DNA of 11,788 nt, from positions 1 to 11,788 of the forward strand of contig JACDAR010000308.1 in assembly GCA_013695335.1 (NCBI GenBank). Reading direction: 5' to 3'. A model generated the notes under the pieces. It made no database searches and was not told the DNA's origin. It saw only the letters and a list, made by a program, of their open reading frames with translations. A program made the translations under genes and the position numbers. Below are positions 1 through 7,402 of this stretch, piece by piece (the stretch's first letter is position 1; every line of letters starts with the position of its first letter). This stretch comes from Rubrobacter sp. GTDB taxonomy: Bacteria; Actinomycetota; Rubrobacteria; Rubrobacterales; Rubrobacteraceae.

Positions 1-109
1 GATCCCACCCTATCTCGATTGGGCTGGATCCAACCCGAAAACACATCCCAAGACCCACGCCCCGCGCGGCACGCACGGCACGCGGAGATGCTACGGTTAA
101 CGGCGACCG

Positions 110-1570
110 ATGGAGAAACGCACCCCCAAAGAAGGCGAAACGCCGGGGCCGGTTGTGGTTCGCCTCTGGCCGGCCGCTGCCGCGCCGCCCGTACTCGCTG
201 GCGCGCTGTGGCTGTGGTTCGGGACGCACGATAACCTGCTGGCTGCGCTACTCGCCGCCGTGCCTGGAATCATGCTTCTCTCCACGGGGCTCTCGAACCT
301 GCTTTGGTCCGCCGACCCGCGCATCTTCCAGTTCATGGCGACGGGTTCGATCTTCGGGATGCTGCTGGCCTTTGCCTTCGCCTTCGTCGTTGGGCCTTTG
401 GCCGCGCTCGCGCTGCTGGTCCTCTCGGCGGCTAGCTTCGTTGCCACGGGGTATCTTGCGGTCGGACAGGAGCCCGTTCTTCCTGAAGCTCCGGCGCCGG
501 ATCTCGACCTCGGGCTTGCCGCCCGCGCCGCCTGGGACGAGGTCTCGATGAACGTGATAGTGATGACCACATCGCCCGTGGCCGTTGGACGCAGCGCGAC
601 CCGCATCAGCCGCGAGATGGACGAGGCCATGGAGATGTTCTCCACCCACGGCTGGATGGAGAACCCCACAACCTACCACCGGACGCCGCCGCCGCTGGAG
701 AGAACGGAACAGGGCGCTTTGCGGCACGAGGAGTCGGGTTTCGAGCACCTGTGCTTCGAGAGCCTGTACGAGCCGCATCAGGGGGAACCTGGCCGCGAAC
801 GCTGGCTCTCCTACGAGGGGAACCGCACGGCTCACGCCTGGGCGTTGCGGCATCAGGGGGAGCCGCGTCCCTGGCTCGTTTGCCTGCACGGCATCAGGAT
901 GGGCTCCCCGAAGGCTGACCTTCGACTGTTTCGGCCGGATTACCTGCACCACGGCCTCGGCCTGAACCTCCTATTTCCGATCCTCCCGACCCACGGCCCC
1001 CGCCGCGCTGGCGTCGTGAGCGGGGATCGCGTGCTCTCCGGCGACGTTATGGATTCCCTCCACGCCGGAGCCCAGATGGCGTGGGACGTGCGCCGCCTGA
1101 CCGCGTGGCTGCGCGAAAGCCAGGAAGCGCAGTCAGTCGGGGTGCTCGGGAACTCATTGGGCGGCTATTCGGCTGCATTGCTCTCCTGCCTGGACGACGG
1201 CGTGGACTGCGTGGTCGTTGGGAGCCCGGCCGCAGACCCGACGCGCCTTTTCTGGCGGAATGCGCTCTCCCTCTCGACCCGCTACCTGAAAGCAGAGGGC
1301 GTGCGCGAGGAGGACACAGCGCGGCTGCTACGTCCTGTCTCGCCGCTGGTGATGGATACCCTCGTACCGCACGACAGGCGCGCCATCTTCGCTGGCGTGG
1401 CAGACCGGGTGGTGCCGCCCATCGAAGCCGCCAGCCTGTGGCGCCACTGGCAACAGCCCCGCATAGCCTGGTACAGGGGCACCCATCGCGGCTTCCTCCG
1501 CATCCCGGAAGGCCGTGCCGTTCTGGAGGAGACGCTGCGCGCGGCGGGCATCCTGCCGGAGGAAACCTAA
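110..1570 (+). CDS. Membrane-anchored alpha/beta hydrolase family protein
   Basis: 486 residues. The N-terminal ~120 residues are hydrophobic, with about four likely membrane segments (roughly residues 20-118). A soluble alpha/beta-hydrolase fold follows. Visible catalytic features are the oxyanion-hole LHG (His260-Gly261), the nucleophile elbow GNSLGG (Ser349), a late acid in AGVADRVVPP (Asp432) and the terminal His in GTHRGF (His459), giving a plausible Ser-Asp-His triad. The family covers esterases, lipases and peptidases; the substrate cannot be read from sequence. The membrane domain suggests action at the cell membrane, perhaps on lipids or hydrophobic esters (inference). The ATG at 110 has no strong ribosome site, so the start is the least certain part. 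The stop TAA overlaps the stop of the convergent acyltransferase gene. The function class is fairly secure, the precise role unknown. Confidence 0.85.
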   Translation: MEKRTPKEGETPGPVVVRLWPAAAAPPVLAGALWLWFGTHDNLLAALLAAVPGIMLLSTGLSNLLWSADPRIFQFMATGSIFGMLLAFAFAFVVGPLAALALLVLSAASFVATGYLAVGQEPVLPEAPAPDLDLGLAARAAWDEVSMNVIVMTTSPVAVGRSATRISREMDEAMEMFSTHGWMENPTTYHRTPPPLERTEQGALRHEESGFEHLCFESLYEPHQGEPGRERWLSYEGNRTAHAWALRHQGEPRPWLVCLHGIRMGSPKADLRLFRPDYLHHGLGLNLLFPILPTHGPRRAGVVSGDRVLSGDVMDSLHAGAQMAWDVRRLTAWLRESQEAQSVGVLGNSLGGYSAALLSCLDDGVDCVVVGSPAADPTRLFWRNALSLSTRYLKAEGVREEDTARLLRPVSPLVMDTLVPHDRRAIFAGVADRVVPPIEAASLWRHWQQPRIAWYRGTHRGFLRIPEGRAVLEETLRAAGILPEET

Positions 1571-2880
1571 CCGTCTACTGAATAAAGATGGGAGATCGAA
1601 GCCGCATAGAATCGCAGGAGCTTCCCGCCCTCCGGCGAAGGACGGTAGTTGTCTCGGTCCTGGATCACCAGACCGCGCCTTACGAGTAGGCGAAGCGCCG
1701 CCCCGACCGCATCCTCTTCATCGAAGCAGATCCAGGCTCCGCGCCGTTCCAGTTCCAATACGAGCGAGTGAGAACGGGCTTTTATCTCACCTTGTGCAAG
1801 CGCCTCCCCGGAAGCCCCGATCAACAAGCCAGCCACTACCGGAACGGGCAAGACTGGAACGATCTCGCCGATGGTGTTCATGAGATCAGCGGCGAACTCG
1901 CGCACCAGTCCAGCGCGGGCGGGCTGCTCCAGGTTGCGGAAGTCTATGTTCCGGGATGTTGCCCACCTGCGGGCTGAGATCGGGGTTCCGAACTCCACGG
2001 CGGCGTGGCCGAGGCGTTCCGGGCCACTCCTTGCGAGCTGCAGGCCGCGCAGGATGAAGAGGAAGGTCGAGAGCACGGACCCCACGCCAGAAGGGTTGGG
2101 CGCCCCAGGCGAAGGTAGGCTCCCGTCCTCAAGCACCCAATCGTGGTTGATCGCCACTGGAACCAACAGGAGATCCCGATCTCCTGCCGGGTCGAAGCGC
2201 CGCAGGGCATAATCCAGGAAGCCGATCTTCGGTTCCCTGAGCCTTCCGTCGCGGCTCAGTCCGCCCTCGACGAAGACTACGGGGGTGAAATCTCTTTCGA
2301 GGCCAGTCTGCACGAAACGCTCGAGCACCCGCCGGTACAGTTCGTCCCCCGAACCTCGCCGCACGAAGAACGATCCCATAGCCCGAACCAGCGGCCCAAG
2401 CGGCCAGAAACGCGCCCACTCGCCAGACGCGAAGCTCAGGGCCTTCCGATCCCTGATCAAATGCCCAAGCACCACGTAATCCAGGTTGCTCCTGTGGTTC
2501 ATCACGAAGATGACGCCAGACTCCCCTCCGGGCAAGTTCTCACCTCCGGCGCAGTGCAGGCGCCCTCCATACAGGAATCGAACCACGAGCCCCGCGAGCG
2601 GGACGCCGACCTTGAAATAAAGCCGGGGATCAGGGGCTGGCGATATCTCCCGCGCATATCCCTCGACGAGGCCGAGGGACGCCGCAAGCGGAACGCCGTT
2701 CTCACGCGAATGGCGTTCGGCGGCTTCGATCACATACTGGTCCCGCGACAGGCGCTCCGCAACGGCGTGACGACCGCCAGCCGACCTCGCCCTTCCGAGC
2801 AGGATCCAACCCGCAAACGCCGCAGCAAGCGCCGCACCTGCGCGCACCAGCCAACGAAACGCGGAGATCTTCGCGACCAT
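1567..2880 (-). CDS. PlsB-type glycerol-3-phosphate O-acyltransferase
   Basis: 437 residues with all four acyltransferase blocks of the PlsB/GPAT family. Block I is NHRSNLDY (His129 and Asp134, the HX4D catalytic pair). Block II is GSFFVRRG (169-176). Block III is FVEGGLSRDGRLREPK (203-218, with Leu where E. coli PlsB has Arg). Block IV is VPVAINHDW (240-248). Such enzymes acylate sn-glycerol-3-phosphate at position 1, the first step of phospholipid synthesis, at the inner face of the membrane. The segment around residues 12-30 is hydrophobic and could anchor it. The length is shorter than E. coli PlsB (about 800 residues), resembling a reduced catalytic core with a C-terminal helical part. 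A lysophosphatidate acyltransferase is a less likely alternative. AGAGGAGG abuts the ATG directly, so the true spacing is unusually short. It is divergent from the regulator at 3024. Confidence 0.88.
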   Translation of the reverse strand: MVAKISAFRWLVRAGAALAAAFAGWILLGRARSAGGRHAVAERLSRDQYVIEAAERHSRENGVPLAASLGLVEGYAREISPAPDPRLYFKVGVPLAGLVVRFLYGGRLHCAGGENLPGGESGVIFVMNHRSNLDYVVLGHLIRDRKALSFASGEWARFWPLGPLVRAMGSFFVRRGSGDELYRRVLERFVQTGLERDFTPVVFVEGGLSRDGRLREPKIGFLDYALRRFDPAGDRDLLLVPVAINHDWVLEDGSLPSPGAPNPSGVGSVLSTFLFILRGLQLARSGPERLGHAAVEFGTPISARRWATSRNIDFRNLEQPARAGLVREFAADLMNTIGEIVPVLPVPVVAGLLIGASGEALAQGEIKARSHSLVLELERRGAWICFDEEDAVGAALRLLVRRGLVIQDRDNYRPSPEGGKLLRFYAASISHLYSVDG

Positions 2881-2906
2881 CCTCCTCTCTGCCCCTGAAA
2901 AACATC

Positions 2907-2937
2907 AGTATAGCGATGGACCGGCGGGAGATTCCAA
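2907..2937 (-). promoter_or_regulatory. Possible promoter of the acyltransferase gene
   Basis: On the minus strand TTGGAA (2937-2932) and TATACT (2912-2907) resemble -35 and -10 boxes. The 19-nt spacer is longer than the preferred 17, so the pair is only a moderate match. The -10 box would place transcription start about 20-25 nt before the ATG at 2880. Confidence 0.35.
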
Positions 2938-2943
2938 TGCCAG

Positions 2944-2955
2944 AAACGTTACGGC
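2944..2955. promoter_or_regulatory. AAACGTTACGGC element, shared with the 7323 site
   Basis: This 12-mer in the divergent spacer is identical to 7323-7334. On the minus strand it reads GCCGTAACGTTT and is followed in both places by CTGG (with one extra base at the 7323 copy). It lies 64-75 nt upstream of the acyltransferase ATG, a distance close to that at the second site (59-70 nt before the ATG at 7264). That spacing suggests an operator or upstream promoter element of a common regulator. No known binding protein is recognised. Confidence 0.4.
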
Positions 2956-2977
2956 GTTTATCATTCAGGCGCTTTCG

Positions 2978-3006
2978 TTGCGACTTCCGGTTGGTGGGAG
3001 CATAAT
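2978..3006 (+). promoter_or_regulatory. Near-consensus sigma70-type promoter for the SARP regulator
   Basis: TTGCGA (2978-2983), a 17-nt spacer, then CATAAT (3001-3006). Each box matches the housekeeping consensus in at least four of six positions, and the spacing is ideal. The predicted start of transcription near 3013 leaves a very short leader containing GAGGTGAG (3013-3020), which serves as ribosome site for the TTG at 3024. Confidence 0.6.
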
Positions 3007-3023
3007 CTGGGAGAGGTGAGAGT

Positions 3024-5948
3024 TTGACGCGACCCGGTCTTTATTTGCTAGGCCCGCCCCGCATCGAGGTGGGCGGTGCGTCGCTTGAGGTGGACACCCG
3101 CAAAGCCACGGCCCTTCTGGCGTACCTGGCGATCACCCACAGGCGTGAGAGCCGCGATTCGTTGGTTGGGCTTCTGTGGCCGGATCACGGCCAGAAACGC
3201 GCCAGGGCAGCCCTGCGCCGCACCCTCTCTTCGCTGGCCCGCGCCCGCAATGAAGGATGGCTGCAAGTCGAACGTGACACCGTCGGCCTGAACCACGAGG
3301 AAATCTGGTTGGACGTTGACAGTTTCCGGGAGTTGCTGGCGGAATCCACGGCCCACGATCACCCGGATACCGGGGTGTGCCAGGCGTGCCTGCCCCCGCT
3401 CACGGAGGCCGTCTCCCTGTATCGGGACGACTTCCTGGCTGGCTTCGGGTTGCGGGATAGCTTCACCTTCGACGACTGGCAGTATTTCCAGGCAGAGGAG
3501 TTGCGCCGCGAGCTTGCGGGCGCGCTGGAGAAGCTGGCCAGGGGACACGGGGCCGCAGGGGAATGGGATGCTGCGATCGCCCACGCCAGACGGCGGCTGC
3601 TCCTCGACCCGCTGCAAGAACCTGCCCATCGCACCCTGATGCAACTCTACGCGCTTTCCGGGGAACGGGCCTCAGCCCTACGCCAGTACCGCGAATGCGT
3701 GCGCATCCTGGAGAAAGAACTCGGCGTCGCGCCGCTCGAAGAGACCACGCTTCTGTACCAGGCGATCCAGGAAGGCTCAACCGTGCCGCCCCTCGCGGCT
3801 TCCACCACGACACAAGGCGTACCCTCAGACGCAGCGGTGGAACCCGAGATCACCACACACGCATCCACCATTGCCGCCGGAGCCCCGCTCATAGGCCGGG
3901 ACGCGGGATGGTCCGCGCTGGAGGGAGCCTACGCCGCAGCCTCGGGTGGGGCGTTCGTGATCCTGGAGGGCGAGGCGGGCATCGGGAAGACTCGCCTGGC
4001 TGAAGAGTTTCTGGCGAGCGCAGGAAGGCGCGACGCGGCGGTGCTTTCAGCCCGCTGCTACGAGGGCGAGATGGACCTCGCTTATGGCCCGTTCGTCGAG
4101 GCGCTGAGGTCGGCGACTGAGAGGTGGGATCTCGCCCGGCGGATGGAACACGCTCCGCCAGGGGTCATCGCCGAAGCCGCCCGCCTGTTGCCCGCGCTCG
4201 CAGGGAAACTCCCCGAGATGCCATCCCTCCCCCCATTGGACACGCCAGGCGCCCGTGGCCGGTTCTTCGAAGGGACGGTACAGACGCTCCTCACGGCGCT
4301 CGCGCTCGCCCCCACCCCGCAGGAAGATACGCCGCCGGGAATCCTCTTCGTGGACGATCTCCAGTGGGCGGACGAAGCATCCCTGGATCTACTCTCCTAC
4401 CTTGCGCGCAGGCTGCGCGGGCGACCGCTTATGGTCCTCGCCGCCTGGCGTGAAGAACTGGTGCCAGACGACCACAGGTTGCGCTCCCTGGTATCCGAGA
4501 TGCGGGAGACTGCGACCTTCGTGAAACTCTCGCGCCTCGACGAAGCCGCCGTCTCAGAACTGGCGTCCAGGAGCGGCGCGCCGCCGGAGCTTGGTGAACG
4601 GCTGTACAGGGAGACCGAGGGTCTGCCGCTGTTCCTGGCCGAGTATCTGGCGGCTATATACAGGGGCGACCTGGACCCGGGCGGCGAAGCGTGGTCGCTG
4701 CCTGGCAGCGTACAGAGTTTGTTGCACGGCAGGCTCAGGGAGGCGGGCGAGACCGGCGGGCAGTTGCTCACCGCAGCGGCCGTGATCGGACGTTCCTTCG
4801 ACTTCGATACCCTGCGCGAGGCAAGCGGCAGGGGCGAGGAAGAAGCCGTGACGGCGCTGGAAGGTTTGATCTCCCACCGACTGATACGGGAGGTTCCGAA
4901 CGAGTCGGGCGAGTCATCCCCCCTCTACGATTTCTCCCACGACAAACTACGCGCCCTGGCATACGAAGAGATCAGCCTCGCGAGACGGCGGCTACTGCAT
5001 CGCCGCGTGGCCGGTACGCTCGCCGCCCGCGCTGGCCGCCGCGGCATCGGTTCGCCGGACGCCCAGATCGCACACCACTACCGCCTGGCCGGGCGGGAAG
5101 AGGAAGCAGCCGACCACTACGCACTGGCCGGCGAACATGCCCGCGCGCTCTCAGCCCACGCAGAAGCCCTCTCCCATTTCGGGACGGCGCTTGCCCTCGG
5201 ACACCCAAAAGCGGCCAGGCTGTACGAGGCCATCGGGGACGTTCACACGCTGCGTGGAGAATATGCCGCAGCGACCACGAGCTATGAGAACGCCGCTTCC
5301 CAAACCGGGGGATACACACTCACCAGGATCGAACGCAAGCTGGGCGACGTTCACGCCAGACGGGGGGATTGGGATCTTGCCGAAGGCCATTACCGCACGG
5401 CGCTCGAAGGGCTGGGCAGCAATAACCAAGCCGGAGAACGGGCGCACCTGTACGCGGACCTGAGCCTGCTCTGCCACCACCAGGGACGCGGCGTGGAGGC
5501 TGAGGAGTTCGCGGATCAGGCGCTCGAACTGGCTGCGGACGACCCGCTCGCGCTCACCCGCGCCCACAATGCGGCAGGCATGCTCGCCAGGGGTAGGGAG
5601 GACTGGGAATCATCCCTGGCCCACCTGGAACAAAGCCTGGCGCTGGCGGAGAAGCTCGGCGACCCGGACGCGCGGGTGGCGGCCCTCAACAACCTGGCCC
5701 TCGCCCACGGCGCGGCGGGAGACACTGACATCGCCATAAAGCACGCCGAAGCAGCCCTCGACCTGTGCGTGGCATCGGGGGATCTCCACCGGGAGGCGGC
5801 GCTCCGCAATAACCTCGCGGATCTCTTCCACGCAGCCGACCAACCAGACGAGTCCATGTCCCAACTCAGACGGGCAGTGGAGATCTTCGCCGACCTCGGC
5901 GAGGAAGAGGCAATGCAGCCTGGCATCTGGAAGCTGACAGAATGGTAA
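3024..5948 (+). CDS. SARP/BTAD-type transcriptional regulator with AAA ATPase and TPR domains
   Basis: 974 residues. Residues 1-90 form an OmpR-like winged helix typical of SARP regulators (opening YLLGPPRIEVGG, then LLAYLA and LVGLLWPD). Residues ~92-250 are a bacterial transcriptional activation domain (BTAD), ending LEKELGVAPLEETTLLYQAI. From ~288 (PLIGRDAGW) an AAA/STAND ATPase follows, with Walker A GEAGIGKT at 316-323 and a Walker B-like ILFVDDLQWAD at 440-450. Residues ~690-960 are TPR-like helical repeats such as the segment with LNNLALAHGAAGD. Large SARP/LAL-like proteins are ATP-dependent switches that activate nearby genes, often in secondary metabolism. Here the target is unknown; the divergent acyltransferase or the protein's own gene are candidates by position only. 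The start is TTG, supported by GAGGTGAG just upstream. The stop is 13 bp from the convergent Rieske gene. Confidence 0.93.
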   Translation: MTRPGLYLLGPPRIEVGGASLEVDTRKATALLAYLAITHRRESRDSLVGLLWPDHGQKRARAALRRTLSSLARARNEGWLQVERDTVGLNHEEIWLDVDSFRELLAESTAHDHPDTGVCQACLPPLTEAVSLYRDDFLAGFGLRDSFTFDDWQYFQAEELRRELAGALEKLARGHGAAGEWDAAIAHARRRLLLDPLQEPAHRTLMQLYALSGERASALRQYRECVRILEKELGVAPLEETTLLYQAIQEGSTVPPLAASTTTQGVPSDAAVEPEITTHASTIAAGAPLIGRDAGWSALEGAYAAASGGAFVILEGEAGIGKTRLAEEFLASAGRRDAAVLSARCYEGEMDLAYGPFVEALRSATERWDLARRMEHAPPGVIAEAARLLPALAGKLPEMPSLPPLDTPGARGRFFEGTVQTLLTALALAPTPQEDTPPGILFVDDLQWADEASLDLLSYLARRLRGRPLMVLAAWREELVPDDHRLRSLVSEMRETATFVKLSRLDEAAVSELASRSGAPPELGERLYRETEGLPLFLAEYLAAIYRGDLDPGGEAWSLPGSVQSLLHGRLREAGETGGQLLTAAAVIGRSFDFDTLREASGRGEEEAVTALEGLISHRLIREVPNESGESSPLYDFSHDKLRALAYEEISLARRRLLHRRVAGTLAARAGRRGIGSPDAQIAHHYRLAGREEEAADHYALAGEHARALSAHAEALSHFGTALALGHPKAARLYEAIGDVHTLRGEYAAATTSYENAASQTGGYTLTRIERKLGDVHARRGDWDLAEGHYRTALEGLGSNNQAGERAHLYADLSLLCHHQGRGVEAEEFADQALELAADDPLALTRAHNAAGMLARGREDWESSLAHLEQSLALAEKLGDPDARVAALNNLALAHGAAGDTDIAIKHAEAALDLCVASGDLHREAALRNNLADLFHAADQPDESMSQLRRAVEIFADLGEEEAMQPGIWKLTEW

Positions 5949-5961
5949 GCGGCGGGACGAG

Positions 5962-6393
5962 CTACGTGTAGAGAACCTTCCCGTTGGCAACCTTGACCGG
6001 AAGCTTCGCCAGCGGTTTGTCCGCGGGACCGGAGACCACACCACCGCTCAGCGGGCTGTAGATGGAGTTGTGACAGGGACAGACGAGGTGCTGTTCTTCG
6101 GGTTTGTAGCCGACGGTGCATCCCTTGTGCGTACACTTCGCCGAGTACATGAGGATCTTCCCGCTCTCCAGGCGCACCACCACGCGGGGATCTTCCGTTT
6201 TGGCGTCCGCGAAGACGAAAGCCGAATTCGGCTTCAGCTTCTTCTCTGCGATGACGGCCCGGCCACTCTTCACCTTCGGCAGGTCCTTGCCGCAGGAGGC
6301 GAGGATCGGGGCTCCCGTGGCGGCAAGCCCGGCGGCGGCCCCGATCCGCAGGAAGCCCTTTCTGGATACGCCTTCCCGATCCGCCTGGCTCAT
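5962..6393 (-). CDS. Rieske 2Fe-2S lipoprotein
   Basis: 143 residues from ATG 6393. The Rieske cluster motifs are complete: CTHKGC (Cys87, His89, Cys92) and CPCHNS (Cys105, Cys107, His108). Cys87, His89, Cys105 and His108 should bind the 2Fe-2S cluster, and Cys92-Cys107 should form the disulfide seen in bc-type Rieske proteins. The N-terminus has SRKGFL (10-15), an RK variant of a twin-arginine motif, then a hydrophobic stretch and a lipobox LASC (31-34), so export and lipid anchoring at Cys34 are likely. This points to a membrane-bound electron carrier outside the cytoplasm. It resembles bc1-type Rieske domains, but no cytochrome b gene is present. Its ATG overlaps the TGA of the DUF6220-like gene (ATGA), indicating translational coupling. 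The longer reading frame upstream (to 6846) is the shadow of that gene. Confidence 0.9.
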   Translation of the reverse strand: MSQADREGVSRKGFLRIGAAAGLAATGAPILASCGKDLPKVKSGRAVIAEKKLKPNSAFVFADAKTEDPRVVVRLESGKILMYSAKCTHKGCTVGYKPEEQHLVCPCHNSIYSPLSGGVVSGPADKPLAKLPVKVANGKVLYT

Positions 6394-6809
6394 TGGACCC
6401 GGCTCGGCATCGCTGCTTCCACGCCGGATTGGCTGGTGCGCGCGAGGTGGAATGAGAGGCCGAGCAGGAGCAGGGCGTTCACGGGATGCAGCTCCGCGAT
6501 GATCGGGAGGTTCATATAGTATGCGGCCGCGAGTACCAACTGCACGAACGACAGCACGAAGAGGAGCGCCACCATCCCTACCGTCGCGCCCCGCGCGCCC
6601 CCGGTAAAGAAGGAAATCGCAGCCAGGATCAGCAGCACGAGACTGGCAAGAATGACTAGCCAGCCGGCAATCCTGTGCGGTAGGACGGCACTGTCGCCCC
6701 ACGTTTCTTCCCCGAAGACTACGATCCCCGCGAAGAAGAACTGGAGCAGCACGATGGCGAAGATGATCCAGGCCAACCCCTTGAACCCCAGATAAGCTAC
6801 ACGCTTCAT
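6390..6809 (-). CDS. Four-TM membrane protein, DUF6220-like
   Basis: 139 residues from the ATG at 6809, chosen over the adjacent GTG (6812) because AGGAG lies 5 nt upstream of it. Four hydrophobic segments are visible (about 13-33, 48-68, 75-97, 104-123). Histidines sit at membrane edges: His45 in LPHRIAGW, His108 in ELHPVNA and His121 in SFHLAR. Family recall: this pattern, with a short GEE loop after TM1 and HPVNALLL near the end, resembles DUF6220 proteins of unknown function. The paired histidines make heme b binding conceivable, as in small cytochrome b-like proteins, but this is inference. The TGA overlaps the Rieske start codon, so the two products are probably made together and may interact in electron transfer. 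Confidence 0.75.
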   Translation of the reverse strand: MKRVAYLGFKGLAWIIFAIVLLQFFFAGIVVFGEETWGDSAVLPHRIAGWLVILASLVLLILAAISFFTGGARGATVGMVALLFVLSFVQLVLAAAYYMNLPIIAELHPVNALLLLGLSFHLARTSQSGVEAAMPSRVQ

Positions 6810-6874
6810 CACAACTCCTTTCTCCCAAATGCCCGCTGCCCATCAAAGCCTATTTCTGATACGCGCTACCTGTG

Positions 6875-7264
6875 CTAGCGTTGCGTCCCTACCATCTTGC
6901 GGCCCCGAACCACCCCGTGACGCCGGACGATGGGGGCTCCCGCGACGTGCCGCATGGGGGCTGGGGTTTCAGCGATCTCTTCTTCGGGCTCCTCGACCAG
7001 AACGTACCTGGCGCGGGCGTCGCCGTATTCGATGACCTTCGGGCTGTTGGGATCGGGGCGCCTAGCGTAGAGGCCGAACATCCCGACGAGAAGCAGCGTG
7101 AAGACGAACAGGAAGAGGCCGGATCCGACAGCGTGGTATCCCATCGAATCGTTGCCCATCTCGGGCAGGTGGACGACGAGCCCGACCTGGTCTGAGATCA
7201 CCGCGAACGCCGCGCCAGCTATGGCCGCCGGTCCCACCCACCGCATTATCGCCGAAACCTTCAT
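6875..7264 (-). CDS. Small two-TM membrane protein with charged C-terminal tail
   Basis: 129 residues. The start ATG 7264 is set by a strong AGGAGGT (7277-7271) 6 nt upstream; an open frame further up to 7324 lacks such a site. Two membrane spans are likely (about residues 9-31 and 47-67), joined by a loop containing VHLPEMGNDSMGYH with two histidines. A cytosolic tail follows, with an acidic patch (EEPEEEIAE, 91-99) and a basic C-terminus (VRRHGVVRGRK). I do not recognise the family. The stop lies 65 bp before the ATG of the DUF6220-like gene on the same strand, so the gene probably leads a three-gene set with it and the Rieske protein. The upstream spacer holds the tandem CGTTACGGCA repeats. 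Confidence 0.72.
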   Translation of the reverse strand: MKVSAIMRWVGPAAIAGAAFAVISDQVGLVVHLPEMGNDSMGYHAVGSGLFLFVFTLLLVGMFGLYARRPDPNSPKVIEYGDARARYVLVEEPEEEIAETPAPMRHVAGAPIVRRHGVVRGRKMVGTQR

Positions 7265-7270
7265 CTCGTA

Positions 7271-7277
7271 ACCTCCT
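7271..7277 (-). promoter_or_regulatory. Strong ribosome binding site deciding the 7264 start
   Basis: AGGAGGT on the minus strand, 6 nt before the ATG at 7264. This near-perfect Shine-Dalgarno fixes the start and excludes the 20-codon longer frame. Confidence 0.7.
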
Positions 7278-7322
7278 GCCGATCTCTCATTACGAAGCCA
7301 GAATACGCCGGGCGCGTCCAGC

Positions 7323-7347
7323 AAACGTTACGGCAGGCGTTACGGCA
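7323..7347. repeat. Tandem 12-bp-spaced direct repeat CGTTACGGCA
   Basis: CGTTACGGCA occurs at 7326-7335 and again at 7338-7347, a centre-to-centre distance of 12 bp, close to one helical turn. The first copy is part of AAACGTTACGGC (7323-7334), identical to 2944-2955. It lies about 60-80 nt before the ATG at 7264, overlapping where a -35 box would sit if TATTCT (minus strand, about 7300) were the -10. It could be a two-site operator or an activator site. Confidence 0.5.
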
Positions 7348-7357
7348 AATTTTTCGG

Positions 7358-7368
7358 AGGAATTTCCT
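7358..7368. repeat. Short perfect inverted repeat AGGAATTTCCT
   Basis: Five-base arms AGGAA/TTCCT around a central T, located between the P450 stop and the tandem repeats. It is too short and AT-rich to be a convincing terminator, and may be an operator or chance. Confidence 0.25.
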
Positions 7369-7402
7369 TGGATTTGTGGGGATGCATCTCAGATAAATGC
7401 GT

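Noticed and set aside
19..38. Imperfect inverted repeat around GGATCC at the left end
   Set aside because: Short with mismatches, lacking a T run, and no gene ending nearby is visible to which it could belong.
91..105. ACGGTTAACGGCG as a third copy of the AAACGTTACGGC element
   Set aside because: It differs by an inserted base and lacks the flanks; the similarity is too weak to claim.
5962..6846. 294-residue version of the Rieske protein
   Set aside because: The first 151 residues are the wrong frame of the DUF6220-like gene. ATG 6393 with the ATGA overlap gives a standard lipoprotein signal right at the N-terminus.
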